Below are positions 1-11,491 of a DNA stretch of 64,000 nt, in pieces. Position 1 is the stretch's first letter. Every line of letters begins with the position of its first letter. The notes under the pieces were generated by a model. The model worked only from the letters and a program-made list of their open reading frames with translations. It was not told the DNA's origin and searched no databases. The stretch is taken from positions 1 to 64,000 of the forward strand of contig JAPYMA010000183.1 in assembly GCA_035041965.1 (NCBI GenBank). The letters are read 5' to 3'. The stretch comes from Anisakis pegreffii (lineage: Eukaryota; Nematoda; Chromadorea; Rhabditida; Anisakidae). Both the position numbers and the translations under genes were made by a program.

Positions 1-1694
1 GTTCTATTCGTATGCATAGATTGATGCATTCCAGCCGGAAAAAATGAGTTGAAGATTGAATTGAATGCGGTTGGTATTGTGTGTTTTCTTATTTATTTGA
101 TGCTGTTATGATGAAGTTTATGTTTTTGATGATGTTCATTCAATATTCATTGCTGGTAATCTTTACTGTTTCATTAAACGTAAACGTTAAACACATTACA
201 ACACTGATTCGCCCGTGGAGGAGATAGGGCTATTTTCTTAATGAAATGCAGTTTGCCATCTTCGAGCCTAGCGTCTCCTCAAGTTTGCCCAATAACATAA
301 AAATATTTGTACACCGGTCGATCCAGCGGAATCTCTGAATGCAGAAAAACATATATCTCTCTGAGTGATTTTGCTTTCTTGACGAGATATAGCTATTTTC
401 CTAAAGCCATCTCAATTAGCGCAGAGGCACTCGTTCAATGCACATTGTATCACTACAGATCAATGTTATACATTAATACAGCAATATAGGCGTTAAAATC
501 TTCAAGGTACCAGTACCCTCAGCTGTGCCCGGTAACATATGAATTTCTTTGCACCATTCGATTGCTCAGAATCTCTACTTTCAGAGAAACATATACTTTA
601 TCGAGCGATTTTGCTTTCTTGAGGAGATATGGCTATTTCTTAATGAAATGCAGTTTGCCATCTTCGAGCCTAGCGTCTCCTCAAGTTTGCCCAATAACAT
701 AAAAATATTTGTACACCGGTCGATCCAGCGGAATCTCTGAATGCAGAAAAACATATATCTCTCCGAGTGATTTTGCTTTCTTGACGAGATATAGCTATTT
801 TCCTAAAGCCATCTCAATTAGCGCAGAGGCACTCATTCAATGCACATTGTATCACTACAGATCAATGTTATACATTAATACAGCAATATAGGCGTTAAAA
901 TCTTCAAGGTACCAGTACCCTCAGCTGTGCCCGGTAACATATGAATTTCTTTGCACCATTCGATTGCTCAGAATCTCTACTTTCAGAGAAACATATACTT
1001 TATCGAGCGATTTTGCTTTCTTGAGGAGATATGGCTATTTCTTAATGAAATGCAGTTTGCCATCTTCGAGCCTAGCGTCTCCTCAAGTTTGCCCAATAAC
1101 ATAAAAATATTTGTACACCGGTCGATCCAGCGGAATCTCTGAATGCAGAAAAACATATATCTCTCCGAGTGATTTTGCTTTCTTGACGAGATATAGCTAT
1201 TTTCCTAAAGCCATCTCAATTAGCGCAGAGGCACTCATTCAATGCACATTGTATCACTACAGAATAATGTTATACATTAATACAGCAATATAGGCGTTAA
1301 AATCTTCAAGGTACCAGTACCCTCAGCTGTGCCCGGTAACATATGAATTTCTTTGCACCATTCGATTGCTCAGAATCTCTACTTTCAGAGAAACATATAC
1401 TTTATCGAGCGATTTTGCTTTCTTGAGGAGATATGGTTATTTTCTTAATGAATTACGATTTAGAACATTCATTGGGACCGTTCATTGACTGATCGCGGAA
1501 TAGAAATCCACACCGTAAATGCATCGATATCAAAAAAGAATTTGTGATCATTCGGGAGTAAAAGAATCATCTGGACACGTATCTCTACTAATCTTGTCTC
1601 ACTGAAAATTTGAGTTGTTATTGTTATAGTCATTCTAAAATTGGGCAGTATTCGAGAAATGATTCAGCTCTATAAAGTATTGCACCAACTTCAG
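1..1694. other. Non-coding stretch before the first carboxypeptidase exon
   Basis: Apart from the tandem array (217-1452) I see no exon here. The N-terminal half of an M14B enzyme, with its HxxE zinc motif, is not encoded on the plus strand in this stretch. It is most likely the 3' part of an intron of the carboxypeptidase gene, ending in the acceptor TTCAG at 1690-1694. Confidence 0.6.
217..1452. repeat. 402-bp tandem repeat, about three copies
   Basis: The same sequence recurs every 402 bp: TAATGAAATG begins at 239, 641 and 1043. The array covers about 3.07 copies, and the copies differ at only a few positions. Each unit is itself an imperfect dimer. The block around GATTTTGCTTTCTTGA recurs after 240 bp and then 162 bp (367, 607, 769), the two halves differing by many substitutions and an indel of about 78 bp. 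The short ORFs here (60 to 63 codons, repeated) are products of the repetition, not genes. The array lies upstream of the first visible carboxypeptidase exon, so it is probably inside an intron of that gene. Confidence 0.97.
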
Positions 1695-3157
1695 TGTTAT
1701 TCCATTCGTGCTGTCAGCAAACCTACACGATGGCACGATGTTAGTGAATTATCCGTATGATGATGGACCAATACTGGGAAGACAAATATCAAAAACCGGT
1801 GATCACGAATTGTTCGTTAGACTCGCATTCTCTTACGCCCGTGCTCATGAGCTTATGTGGAAAAAGGTTGTTGATCACAACTTTTAACGTTTTCATTTGA
1901 TTGGAAGCCTTCGAGCTGTCAATTTCCTGCCTTTTGTTTTATATCTTGAGAAAACCTATGGTGATTCTATTTGCCTAAAACTGAAAACTTAGTTTTGAAG
2001 TGTTGCGAAATCATTAATGGAAACTATTCAATAAGTATGAGTTAATACTGCAATAATTTTCATCAGGGACCACGTTGTTTACCTGATGACGGATTTGATC
2101 CTCGCATAGGAATAACCAATGGCGCAGAGTGGTATTCAGTATCAGGTGAACAATTTATATCTTCTCTCTAATATGTTCCTTTAGTTCCTTTGCTACATCT
2201 CGAGCTCTGAGCAATTGTAAATAATTTGAGGTGGAATGCAAGATTGGAATTATGTGAATACGAATTGCTTCGAGCTAACCGTTGAGATGAGCTGTCAGAA
2301 GTTTTCTTATGAAGAAGATTTACCGCAGTTATGGCATGATAACAAATATGCTTTATTGCAATTTATCGATCAGGTGATCTCATATATCGCTAATTCAGTG
2401 TCATGCAGCCCTCATTGAATGAAAAATTGTGATTATCGACGTGCAAATTCATTCGTGCCATTATCGAAATGATGTAAACAAACCATTCACAAACTTCTCT
2501 TTGTTTCTGGTGCCACTTATTTCGAAACTGAAGATGCCTAAGTGGAATATGCGAACTTTTCTTTTGCTCAGTTCGAACATCTTAAGATATCATAGACAAC
2601 TAAGGCATCGTATGCATTCAGCCGATCACTTTCATTGCAGTCCTCCTCGAAATGCTGTTGATACAAAAATTTCGTTATGAATACTTGAACAGAAATTTGC
2701 ATTTGGAAACACATCTCTTTCTCGAAAAGATCATGAAAAAGATCAATTTTAGGTTCATAACACACTGCATGGCTTTATATTTGACTATATGACGGGTCGA
2801 GGTATCTATAATGCGACAGTATCGATAAACGATCAGGGTAAAGTGGTGCGGTCGTTCATGTTCGGTGATTATTGGCGTTTGGTAAATCCGGGTACATATC
2901 AAGTGACGTACGACCATCCGCTCTATATGCCCGTAACGATCACTATCACAATATCGCCTGAAGCACCATTCGCATTCCAAAACGTGACCCTCAGAAGGCG
3001 AGCTCATACTCATCGCTATGTGCATGATGCTAACCATGCCCTCTCAGTATTCCATTGTTCTTCTCTCTGCCTACTTGCCTTGCTTATGCTTACTCCTCTC
3101 AGCTTCAATTCATTCATTTATCTCATCAGCCCTGATTCGTTATTGAGGATCTTCTAA
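1695..3157 (+). CDS. M14 family (N/E subfamily) zinc carboxypeptidase, 3' part
   Basis: Four exons are visible: 1695-1866, 2067-2145, 2231-2373 and 2753-3157 (TAA stop). All junctions are GT-AG and in phase. The first begins mid-domain ([13 protein letters not shown]), so the 5' exons lie outside the window or beyond the repeat array. Family landmarks are clear: the zinc-ligand His in SANLH, NYPYDD, PRC, the block [20 protein letters not shown] with the substrate-binding Tyr, and FELTVEMSC with the catalytic Glu. Exon 4 encodes the transthyretin-like domain typical of this subfamily ([35 protein letters not shown]), then about 45 residues with a strongly hydrophobic stretch that could be a membrane anchor or GPI signal. 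The usual HGG is HDG here. The protein should trim C-terminal basic residues from secreted peptides; catalytic residues are intact. Relatives include carboxypeptidases D and E (EGL-21 in C. elegans). Confidence 0.92.
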
Positions 3158-3449
3158 GATCTCTTCTTTTATATCATCTATATAATACATAACAATTGCT
3201 CATTTCTAACGTATTGTAATGATTTCACAAGCGTACTGGATTGATTGAAAAGTACTCGTTCATAAGCACATCTAGTTCTTTTTAGGCATTCCCTTTCGAA
3301 TCCTGAATTCATCTCACATTATCTCATCAAAGCTCATTCAACTACTGTTTGCTTCCAACTGACTATGATTTATTTTAACGTCATTTTCGTTTGAAATAAC
3401 AATTTCTCATGCTGCTTTTCGTTTGATCATCAGTCACTCATTGCTACAA

Positions 3450-3450
<1 letters not shown>

Positions 3451-3537
<87 letters not shown>

Positions 3538-3549
3538 ATTATATATATG
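3451..3549. repeat. (TA)n microsatellite
   Basis: About 40 uninterrupted TA dinucleotides (3451-3530) are followed by a degenerate AT-rich tail to about 3549. It lies about 290 bp downstream of the carboxypeptidase stop codon. Confidence 0.98.
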
Positions 3550-6500
3550 TGTCTTTATCTCAACAGTTCATGTTTCTGTTCCAGTCACACTGTTCTATTC
3601 ATGTTCTGTTTCCAGAAACAGAGCACACGGGTTAAAAAGTGGGGTTCGTGCACGGGAACAGACTAGAATAGCTATCAAAAAAGAAAGATGGAGAACAGAA
3701 TGGAAAGAAACACTTCAATGGGCGACACAGAAGGCCATCAGTGGGGAGAGAAACAAATGAATCGTGACTAAAAAAATTCCGTCAACGAGAGATGAAACAA
3801 TTACATTACGGTGATTTCCGTCAACATTAATCAATTAATTAATCTCCACGTTATGGTGATTAATTCTCAAAATTACTAAAGGCTCTGCGTGAGAAATCCT
3901 TCCAGGAAGTCACTAAAGGATACAACTGTGCTTCTGAATCAACACCCAATTCTCAGTTATTTATCATAATGTGGAACCTAGGGCTGATCAGTCTAACACA
4001 AATATTTTACGCCTCCAGCACTGGTTTATGTTCGGAAGAATTGAGTCGGCTTGAATGAATCAATATTCATACCAGACTCATCACTATGAGAAACTCCGCT
4101 TTGGTCTGGGACCGAACTATTGGGATGAAGTACGCTCGGACCGATATTCAAGATCAGTCGGGCTTACCAAAAGTGGTTCGGAAGCATGCATGGAGTCATT
4201 TAACAGAAGAATTATTTCAAATCCAGATCTGAAAGGCCAATCCTTCTTCGTACTAACAGTTTGCATTTAAAGGTTGAAGATTACGGTGATCCTCCGATTT
4301 CTTCCAATCATCACCGCCCAAAGCCGTCGACTCCTTGCACGGATAGTCACCTTCCACTCCAAATTCCCTTTATTTTGCACTACGTATGTCAAAAACCATC
4401 CCCACCCCGAATATCGCATTTTTTTATCGCACGTTTTTTCTGACTACAAGAATATGAATAGATCAGAACTGGGCATTTTGAATGGTAGAACAGGAGAAAA
4501 CAGAAAAATGCCGAAATATGAGCTAAGGAAACGGAATAGAACAGGACGACTTCCAAAATTTGAAGAACAGAATAGAGCACTTGTAGAATAGAACGAAACA
4601 AAACGGTTCCGTTAAAGAACGCATAGAACAAAACAGAGCAGTTGGCCAAACGTGTGGAACATAAATATCACTTTTCTCAGCATCGCTATTGCAAATGTAG
4701 CGCTCTCCATTCTTTGGCGCCTTTATTTCCCGACAACTGAGGGAAAAAGCACAAGAAATCATCGGTTTTTATGGAATCCAATCACAGTCACTGATTTGGC
4801 GATCACGAACCACTGCCGGACACTGTCTAATGACTTCCAGAAAGAAGGACCTATGCCGCATCTTCAGCTAACATTGTTGAGGGATTGCTCCATTCAGCGC
4901 CAGTTGTTTACGTCTAAAACAATTTGCATTTTCTAAAACATTTTGTCATGTTGATCAAATTCCACTTTTGTTGTTTATCTGTTGCTGTATTTATTGTAAT
5001 TACATACAAATGCATTTCGCAAGTATATTGCGCAAAGAAAATTAGCTACAAATTATCGATTTATATTCAGTGCAAAATTTTATCTTCATAACTATGAATA
5101 GTACCTCATCGAATGTCTTTATCCGCGGACAGTATCTTCAAAGCATTTTTTTTTGTAAAATTGTAATGTTTTATATTATAGTTGAACATCATGTTCTTTT
5201 GTGCTCATATAAATGTTTTCACAATTACATTGGTTACTCTTATTATGAATCGTTCACCTCATGTAGAACAGTCCAGTGGTTCATTTAGTTGAGCTTCATT
5301 TGAATTCAGTGTTCGGGCGAAAAGAATCGAATTGCTCATCCATCACGGCAATAAGCTGGTTGCCAATATAATGAGAACATTTTAAACAGTGGTGGGCAAT
5401 AACGCGATAAGCAACCATGCACATAAGTTTTGATTCTTTGCATTAGCTGTCGCAAGAACGCTTCCTTTCCGGTTTCATTCCAGTTCATCTCGTCTGGCAG
5501 GATCAGCACTGGCGGAAAATTTTCGATCGAGTAACCAGAACCTCAACCCGTAAAATGAAACGGCCGACAGAAGAGAGGATTTCAGTGGATCGGCACAGGA
5601 CCCAAGCAACTGGAAGAATCATGAATCAATCGCACAATCGAATGAAACGAATTTCTCAACTATTTTCCTAACTGCTGAAAGTTTCCAATCGCGAACGCTC
5701 CCTCCAATCACATAAAAAAGCATGTCGCACGGTGAAACCAATTTATTGCTTCATTTATCACACATTTATCACATTTCCTGTTTCTATTTCCCGCTTGTTC
5801 ATCCCGTTTTACTCTTCTCTAAACTGTAACTGTTTTTTCAATCGTTACTACTAAGAGAACTCACAAATACACATAACTGAGATGAATATTATCAGAAATA
5901 ATTTCTCTTATCAGGAGGATATTTACTTTATTCTAATCTGATTGGGTGAATTCATTCAACTGAACAATTCTACGAAACTGTTAGAGAGCTCTGAGTGACA
6001 AATCAATCCAGCAAGGGCTGGAGCTGGAACATTACCTTAGGAGAACATCAACTCTTACCGTTCGAAAATTATTATACTGGCTAAAGTCGCTCTGCTCTGT
6101 TCAGTGGACTGTTTCCGTGCTGGGATCACTCTGGTAGCGTTTCATGATTGTTTTTGGTATTTCTTTTGTTTGTGAGTGCTTCTGGTGAACGACTGAATCG
6201 AATTTGGTATTTTGCAGCCGTCCAATCCAAATACGAAGAAATTATCTGGAACGACGAGTATTATATTCAAGACCGTACGGAATTCCAACATCGTGGATTA
6301 GAAACCTACAATGAAGAAGAACAATTAGTGATGCGATAACCGGAACAATCTTCATTTAACCATTATGTTGCTGTGTTGAGAATGCAAAGTATTGTGATAA
6401 AAATTTCAGTTGAATTGTTCTGTCGTATAATCGTGCCCATTTAGGTTCCAGGTTCCAATCACTTAACTTGAGATATCTGTCTGATTTTTGCAATCGTTCA

Positions 6501-9500
6501 GAGCAACGTAACATCAAAATCCAGTGGTAGCGATTAGCGCTAGTGTGCTGTTTACTTGTTGAGTGCGTTGGTGGTATTAGTAAGTTTTGTGAATCGACAC
6601 ATTATTTGTTTTTTGATAAGGTTTTCGTTGACCTGATATTAACTCGATCAAACGCAGGGAGTTGTTTTCATATTGATTTATTGCATCACCGATTTATTTT
6701 GGTCTGAAGAAACATGAATTGTCCACTCGTCACTTTCCATCCCGCAAAGTTGCCCCCATCGAAGAATGATCTCCATAACCTGAACCACTACGATCACATT
6801 TCGGTATTGTGTGCTAAATGTCGGTAGTGATCATCGTAAAAAACAAACCATTCAGCGCTGTGGCAAAGGACATTCACTTGAAGACTCATCATTTCAAATT
6901 TTCTGAATTTGGCGTTGTTCGGGTGCACCGTCTTTTATCGTTAATATCAACTAACTAGAGCCTTATATGCACATGCGTCCACCATATCGAAGAGTAACAA
7001 AAAGACTATCACTAAATTGCCTTTGTGTCATCGAAGTCGGTAATTATTTCCGGTTCCTCTAATCCCGATCATAAACACGCACATTTTCATCAAGAGTGCT
7101 GACAAACAAGTCCATCCGTCAAATTTATGATAATTCTCATTCCTCAACTTCGTTCTAAGCATCCTGATATCATATTCTTTGAAAAACCTGTAATTCCTTG
7201 TACATGAAGTTGCATCGAATGCGACACAGTCTCAATCCTATGCTTCGCAGGTTTGAATGATCTATATCGCCTGAAGGCGCAATGGCCTTAAGTGATAGTA
7301 ACTGCTTAAACATTACATTTAGGGTGGCAGAAGAACGGAAAACAATGAACCCACTTGCCCCAAATGCTCCAACAAATAGTAAATTTTTCACCTCTTCTGA
7401 ATGCTATCTCGACTGCATGCTATCGATTGTGAATGCTATCGATTGTGCAAGCGACTCTTCCTTGAAATCGGTTGCAAACTTTCCGTGGTCATAACGATAT
7501 GAATAATATGTTTCATATGTTTCTGTATTTAGTGATGACTACGGGGACTCATCATCGGATTTGAAAGTTCGGAAGCAGATAAGAAGTCCGAAATGTATAG
7601 TAGACATCATACCATCATGGTAAGGAATGGGATGGATAAGAAAGACCAGAGCGTTTTCGTTGTTGTCAGTGGGTTCGACAGACATGAACAAATGTGGAAA
7701 CAAAATGTGTGCGGGGTATTCACAGAGTGAGGTCACTTAAAATGTTCTTCTGAACATGTTCTCCATAGAAAATGAGTAAACCTTAAATTTCTGAGATTGC
7801 AACTTACGCATTTTTTTTGTTGATGAATATCGCACATACCTTAACAGTACCCAGGGCTAATGACATTGTAAATTTGTTAATCATCGGTGATGCGCGGAAA
7901 AACAAGAGTGGGAGCTAGTAAAACCTGAAAATTAAAAACTCATTGGTAATGTTGAAGGTCTTTGGACTAATCGGCCATTTAAGTATCTGTATGATTGGTT
8001 AAAAAACTATTTCAACATATGTCAGTTACGAAATTTTTTGTTGGACTCGTTAAAAATAATTCGAGCAAAACAACAGACGGCATGTTGTTGTCTCATTTAG
8101 TGGTGGATCAATAACAAAGAAGTCATTATCATCATTGTAATGAATTTGTTGATTTATTACTTGTTATCACTGTTACTGTATCTGCACGTTTCACCACAAC
8201 CACCGCTCTATCTATACCTACTTGTACCTATACTTTTGTCATCGACGACAAGCCGATACAGTTTAAAAATTCTTCGAATTAATCATTGTGTAAACTCGAG
8301 AAGTTTAAGATTACTTTTTCTTTATTATTATCATTTTCAATAAAAGCAAAAGTTTCTTCACTGCTTTGTCCTTTTTATTTGTTGAAATATCCAATGAATC
8401 CGAACGAATCAACACTTTGTGTAGGTGTCTACTCAAATCTGCCCTGATTTGGCTTTTTGACGAGCCACTATCAGAGTGTAATCACTTGGGCATCAGGATG
8501 TTGCGACGTAATCTAACGCTGATGAATTGTTGTGTGTAGCTGCTCAATGCTGCGAATCAATTTTGTGGGCAGTGATGACGGAAGCTCTACATACATGTCG
8601 ACGTTCATTGCTGGATAGGCAATTATGAGAGCAATTCTGCAATTCATTCGGAAACATTGAAGAATGTGCAGTGTCATTTGAAGACGTTGAAAGATTGTAT
8701 GAAAAAATGATGAAGTGGAATAGAAGTGGTTCGGGGAACAGACTGAAGCGTATGTGCACTGATGAGCACACAAACAGAGTGGTTGTTGATAGGATGGAAC
8801 GTGGTACGTATTTTGATTGGATCGTCATCACAGACGGCTGGTTGTCGGCTGTCGACTATTGATTGTTCGGTGTGATGCATTCGCACGCACTTCATTCGTA
8901 CGTACTCGCTTCAATCCCCGCTGCCAATTGTGGATCGACGATTAGTCAGTGAGTGCTGCAAACACACATCCGCTCTTACATCATAACGAACCACTTAAGG
9001 AATTAATCCTCTCTCACAATTCTTCAATAAACTTATCATCAGTGAAGCAAATTCCTGTTCTCAAAATCACATTCAAAATTCGGCAGGAAATTTATTGCCT
9101 AAGGTCCTAATGATTTGAACAAATCGACAAACATTGCGTTTAATGCGGAACAACTAGCGAATGTAGTCAATTTTGAAAAATATTTAATGAGTAGTATAAT
9201 GAAGTCAAATGTAAACAAAAGGGGTTTGATCATTTCGCTCCAGTACAACCTTTTTTTAAAGCTAATTTGAAATAATTTCGATGGTTACAACGGTGATATC
9301 AAATGATGATGGCAATATTTGTGTCACTGGTGAATCAAACCGGTTTCTGAAAGCACTTTCGATATTTTATATTATTAAGATTGTATCTTGAGTGTATTCG
9401 TGTAGTGTTAGTTCTCTATTTTCATGTGCATTTGATTATTATTTTCGTACATTCGGAATCGTTTTGTTTTTGCCATTCCACAGATATCAGTCATTAAAAT

Positions 9501-10350
9501 TCGCAGAAAGCACTTTTTTCAAATAGGTTTCCAATCGCCCGTTCTTATGCATTTCTGTCTATACGCTTTCATTTCTATGTCACAATTGTTCGAGTTCGTT
9601 TCGAAATTTTGAACGCTTCAGTTAGTCGTTTTAGTGAAGTTCAGCAGCCCAATAAATCGAATTACTTCACCTTTATGGCACGAATTATGACTGGTTTCAT
9701 CTCGTTTATAATTCTTTTCTTCACGTAATATTCGCACTACAAAAGATATCAATCATTTCCACGAGTATTCAATTAGGTTAATTTACGCAAGTGAACGAAC
9801 TCATTTTTTCCATGAATGCCTACAAATATCATTATTCTAATTGTCAGCAAGACATGCGCATGAAATATTTCAATAATTCCGTTGACCGAGTGTTCCGTGC
9901 GTGGGCCGTCTCTTAAGCGCAAGGCATAACCAACAAACGCACTATCGATCAAACTTGCCACGTAATCGAATCATCTTATTCGTTTTCATGGGAACAATGT
10001 ACGGCATCGCACTCTCTCGTTCAGTGTGTGTTTGTGTGTTTGTAATCTCTCATGAACTGTTGCGGTATACTCTCATATACCGATAATATTCCATCCTTTC
10101 ATCTCTGAAGTCTTTCAAATTTCACCTCTGATAGTAAGCAGCACTTCGAAATCTCTCATGTCCCACTTTCCAATTTGAAGCACATACGAAAAATGACCAA
10201 AAGAATGGAGGTCTTTCGAAAGATAAGTTATTACCAGCTTTTGCTGTGCTAGGACTTGCATTTCAAGGTTGCAGTCGCAAGTTCAGATTACTGATTATTT
10301 TGAAGGCAGTATAAATTTGCAATAGTGATGACATCCGTACGGAATTTCAG

Positions 10351-10530
10351 TTCCGACCGAATTCACATTTTGAGACTCCGACATTCAGAATTCCCACCAC
10401 GACTTCCACAATTCTTCATTAGGATTCCGACAGAATTCACATTTTTGGATTCTGATATTTGGAATTCCGACCGAATTTCAAAATTATTCAGTCGGAATCC
10501 GAATACCGTGATTCCGACCGAAATTTGTCG
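10351..10530. repeat. Imperfect tandem repeat of about 74 bp rich in TTCCGACCGAA
   Basis: TTCCGACCGAATTCACATTT at 10351 recurs with one mismatch and small changes at 10425, and partial copies start near 10477 and 10511. The reverse complement of the motif (TTCGGTC / AGTCGGAA) is also present near 10488-10500, so the tract can fold on itself. No coding potential is evident. Confidence 0.75.
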
Positions 10531-11467
10531 TATTTTGACGACGAACGTCGGTCGAATGCTATCATTAATTAGCAAGATGAAAGATGATCACTAAGATAAT
10601 CATATCTGTTTGCACAAATGACAGTCTGAGGAGTGAATAAAATTGTTTCGAACACTTTACCTTGGATAAACATTATTTCATCGCAGCATGTGAAAGGAGA
10701 AGAACAAATTCTGTACCGCTTTTGTTGCAAATTTGTTGGAATCCCGATGAGTTTAGAGGAAGACGATTTATTTGATTAACTGCTGAGGTAAAAAGATGCT
10801 GCGATTTATGAAGCTGATTGTTCGAGTCTGTTAGATGTCGATGATGAATTACGACGCATTGTATTCACAGTCTCTTCAAAATACTGGAAAGCCTTTTTAC
10901 CGAGACTTCTTTCCCATTAGTAAACTGCTCGATCGTAGGAGAAATGAATTCGCCCTATCAGAATTTGAAGAATGTGCATCGCCCCGTGCTTCTGTTCAAC
11001 CTTCAAATCAATTCAACGTATATTTCCAACACAAAAACACTCATACGAGGGCGCAAGCGCCCACTTTCGTGAACATGGTGTTAGCCTTTTACTTGGCTGT
11101 ATTGATTGTCGTTGAAGGTCGGATACAAAAGAGACCGACCTCATGAAGCATCTTTTCTTCAAGCCTTACGGTGTTTCAAGGGTGTTCCAAAACCGTTGAT
11201 AACTAACAAAAGGAAATTTGTTTATAAGCCATAAGCAGTCACTTACATGGTTTTGTGCGCTGCTTGAACATGAACTCTGAGAGAATTAATTGCATTTGCA
11301 AGCACTAAGAAATGAGCGATGAATTAAATGATGAAATAAGCATCGTTCACCAATTAACGCTGCGCACCTCTCGCTTATCTTATCACTGTGGTGATAGTCA
11401 GACGTTAAGATATTGTCAGTGTATCGTTATCAATGAATGTGTATTTTGATCAGTGAACGAAAACGAC

Positions 11468-11491
11468 TATTTTAGAAATCAAATTCACTGA
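11468..11491 (+). promoter_or_regulatory. Candidate trans-splice acceptor and short 5' leader of the PNUTS-like gene
   Basis: TATTTTAG ends at 11475. Only 16 nt separate it from the ATG at 11492, and no upstream exon is visible. In nematodes an isolated acceptor this close to the start codon is typical of spliced-leader addition. This is inference from position and sequence only; a cis-spliced untranslated first exon would look the same. Confidence 0.45.

Larger units (their letters stand above)
3158..11491. other. Intergenic region, no supported gene
   Basis: This stretch separates the carboxypeptidase 3' end from the PNUTS-like start codon. It has only short, mostly non-ATG ORFs, none with a recognisable domain. 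It contains the (TA)n tract, GTTC-rich and GAACA-rich tracts at about 3570-3720 and 4440-4650, a duplicated ATGCTATCGATTGTG near 7419-7450, and an imperfect 74-bp tandem repeat at 10351-10520. An acceptor-like TTTTGCAG at 6210-6217, followed by an open stretch ending in a stop at 6337-6339, might be a terminal exon. All three frames stay open there for a while, so I do not call it. Confidence 0.55.

Noticed and set aside
307..1293. Series of nearly identical 60- to 63-codon ORFs
   Set aside because: They are periodic products of the 402-bp tandem repeat and lack any coding signature.
4055..4270. ATG ORF of 71 codons, possible first exon ending at the donor after 4129
   Set aside because: No domain, no partner exon found in a compatible phase, and short enough to be chance.
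3566..4650. Possible transposon bounded by GTTC-rich and GAACA-rich arms
   Set aside because: The two tracts are complementary only in short simple words, and I could not find defined termini or a target-site duplication.
6148..6339. Possible secreted small protein or terminal exon (hydrophobic start, then charged sequence)
   Set aside because: The start is a TTG, the hydrophobic part is T-rich intron-like sequence ending in TTTTGCAG, and the region after the acceptor is open in several frames, so the reading frame cannot be chosen.
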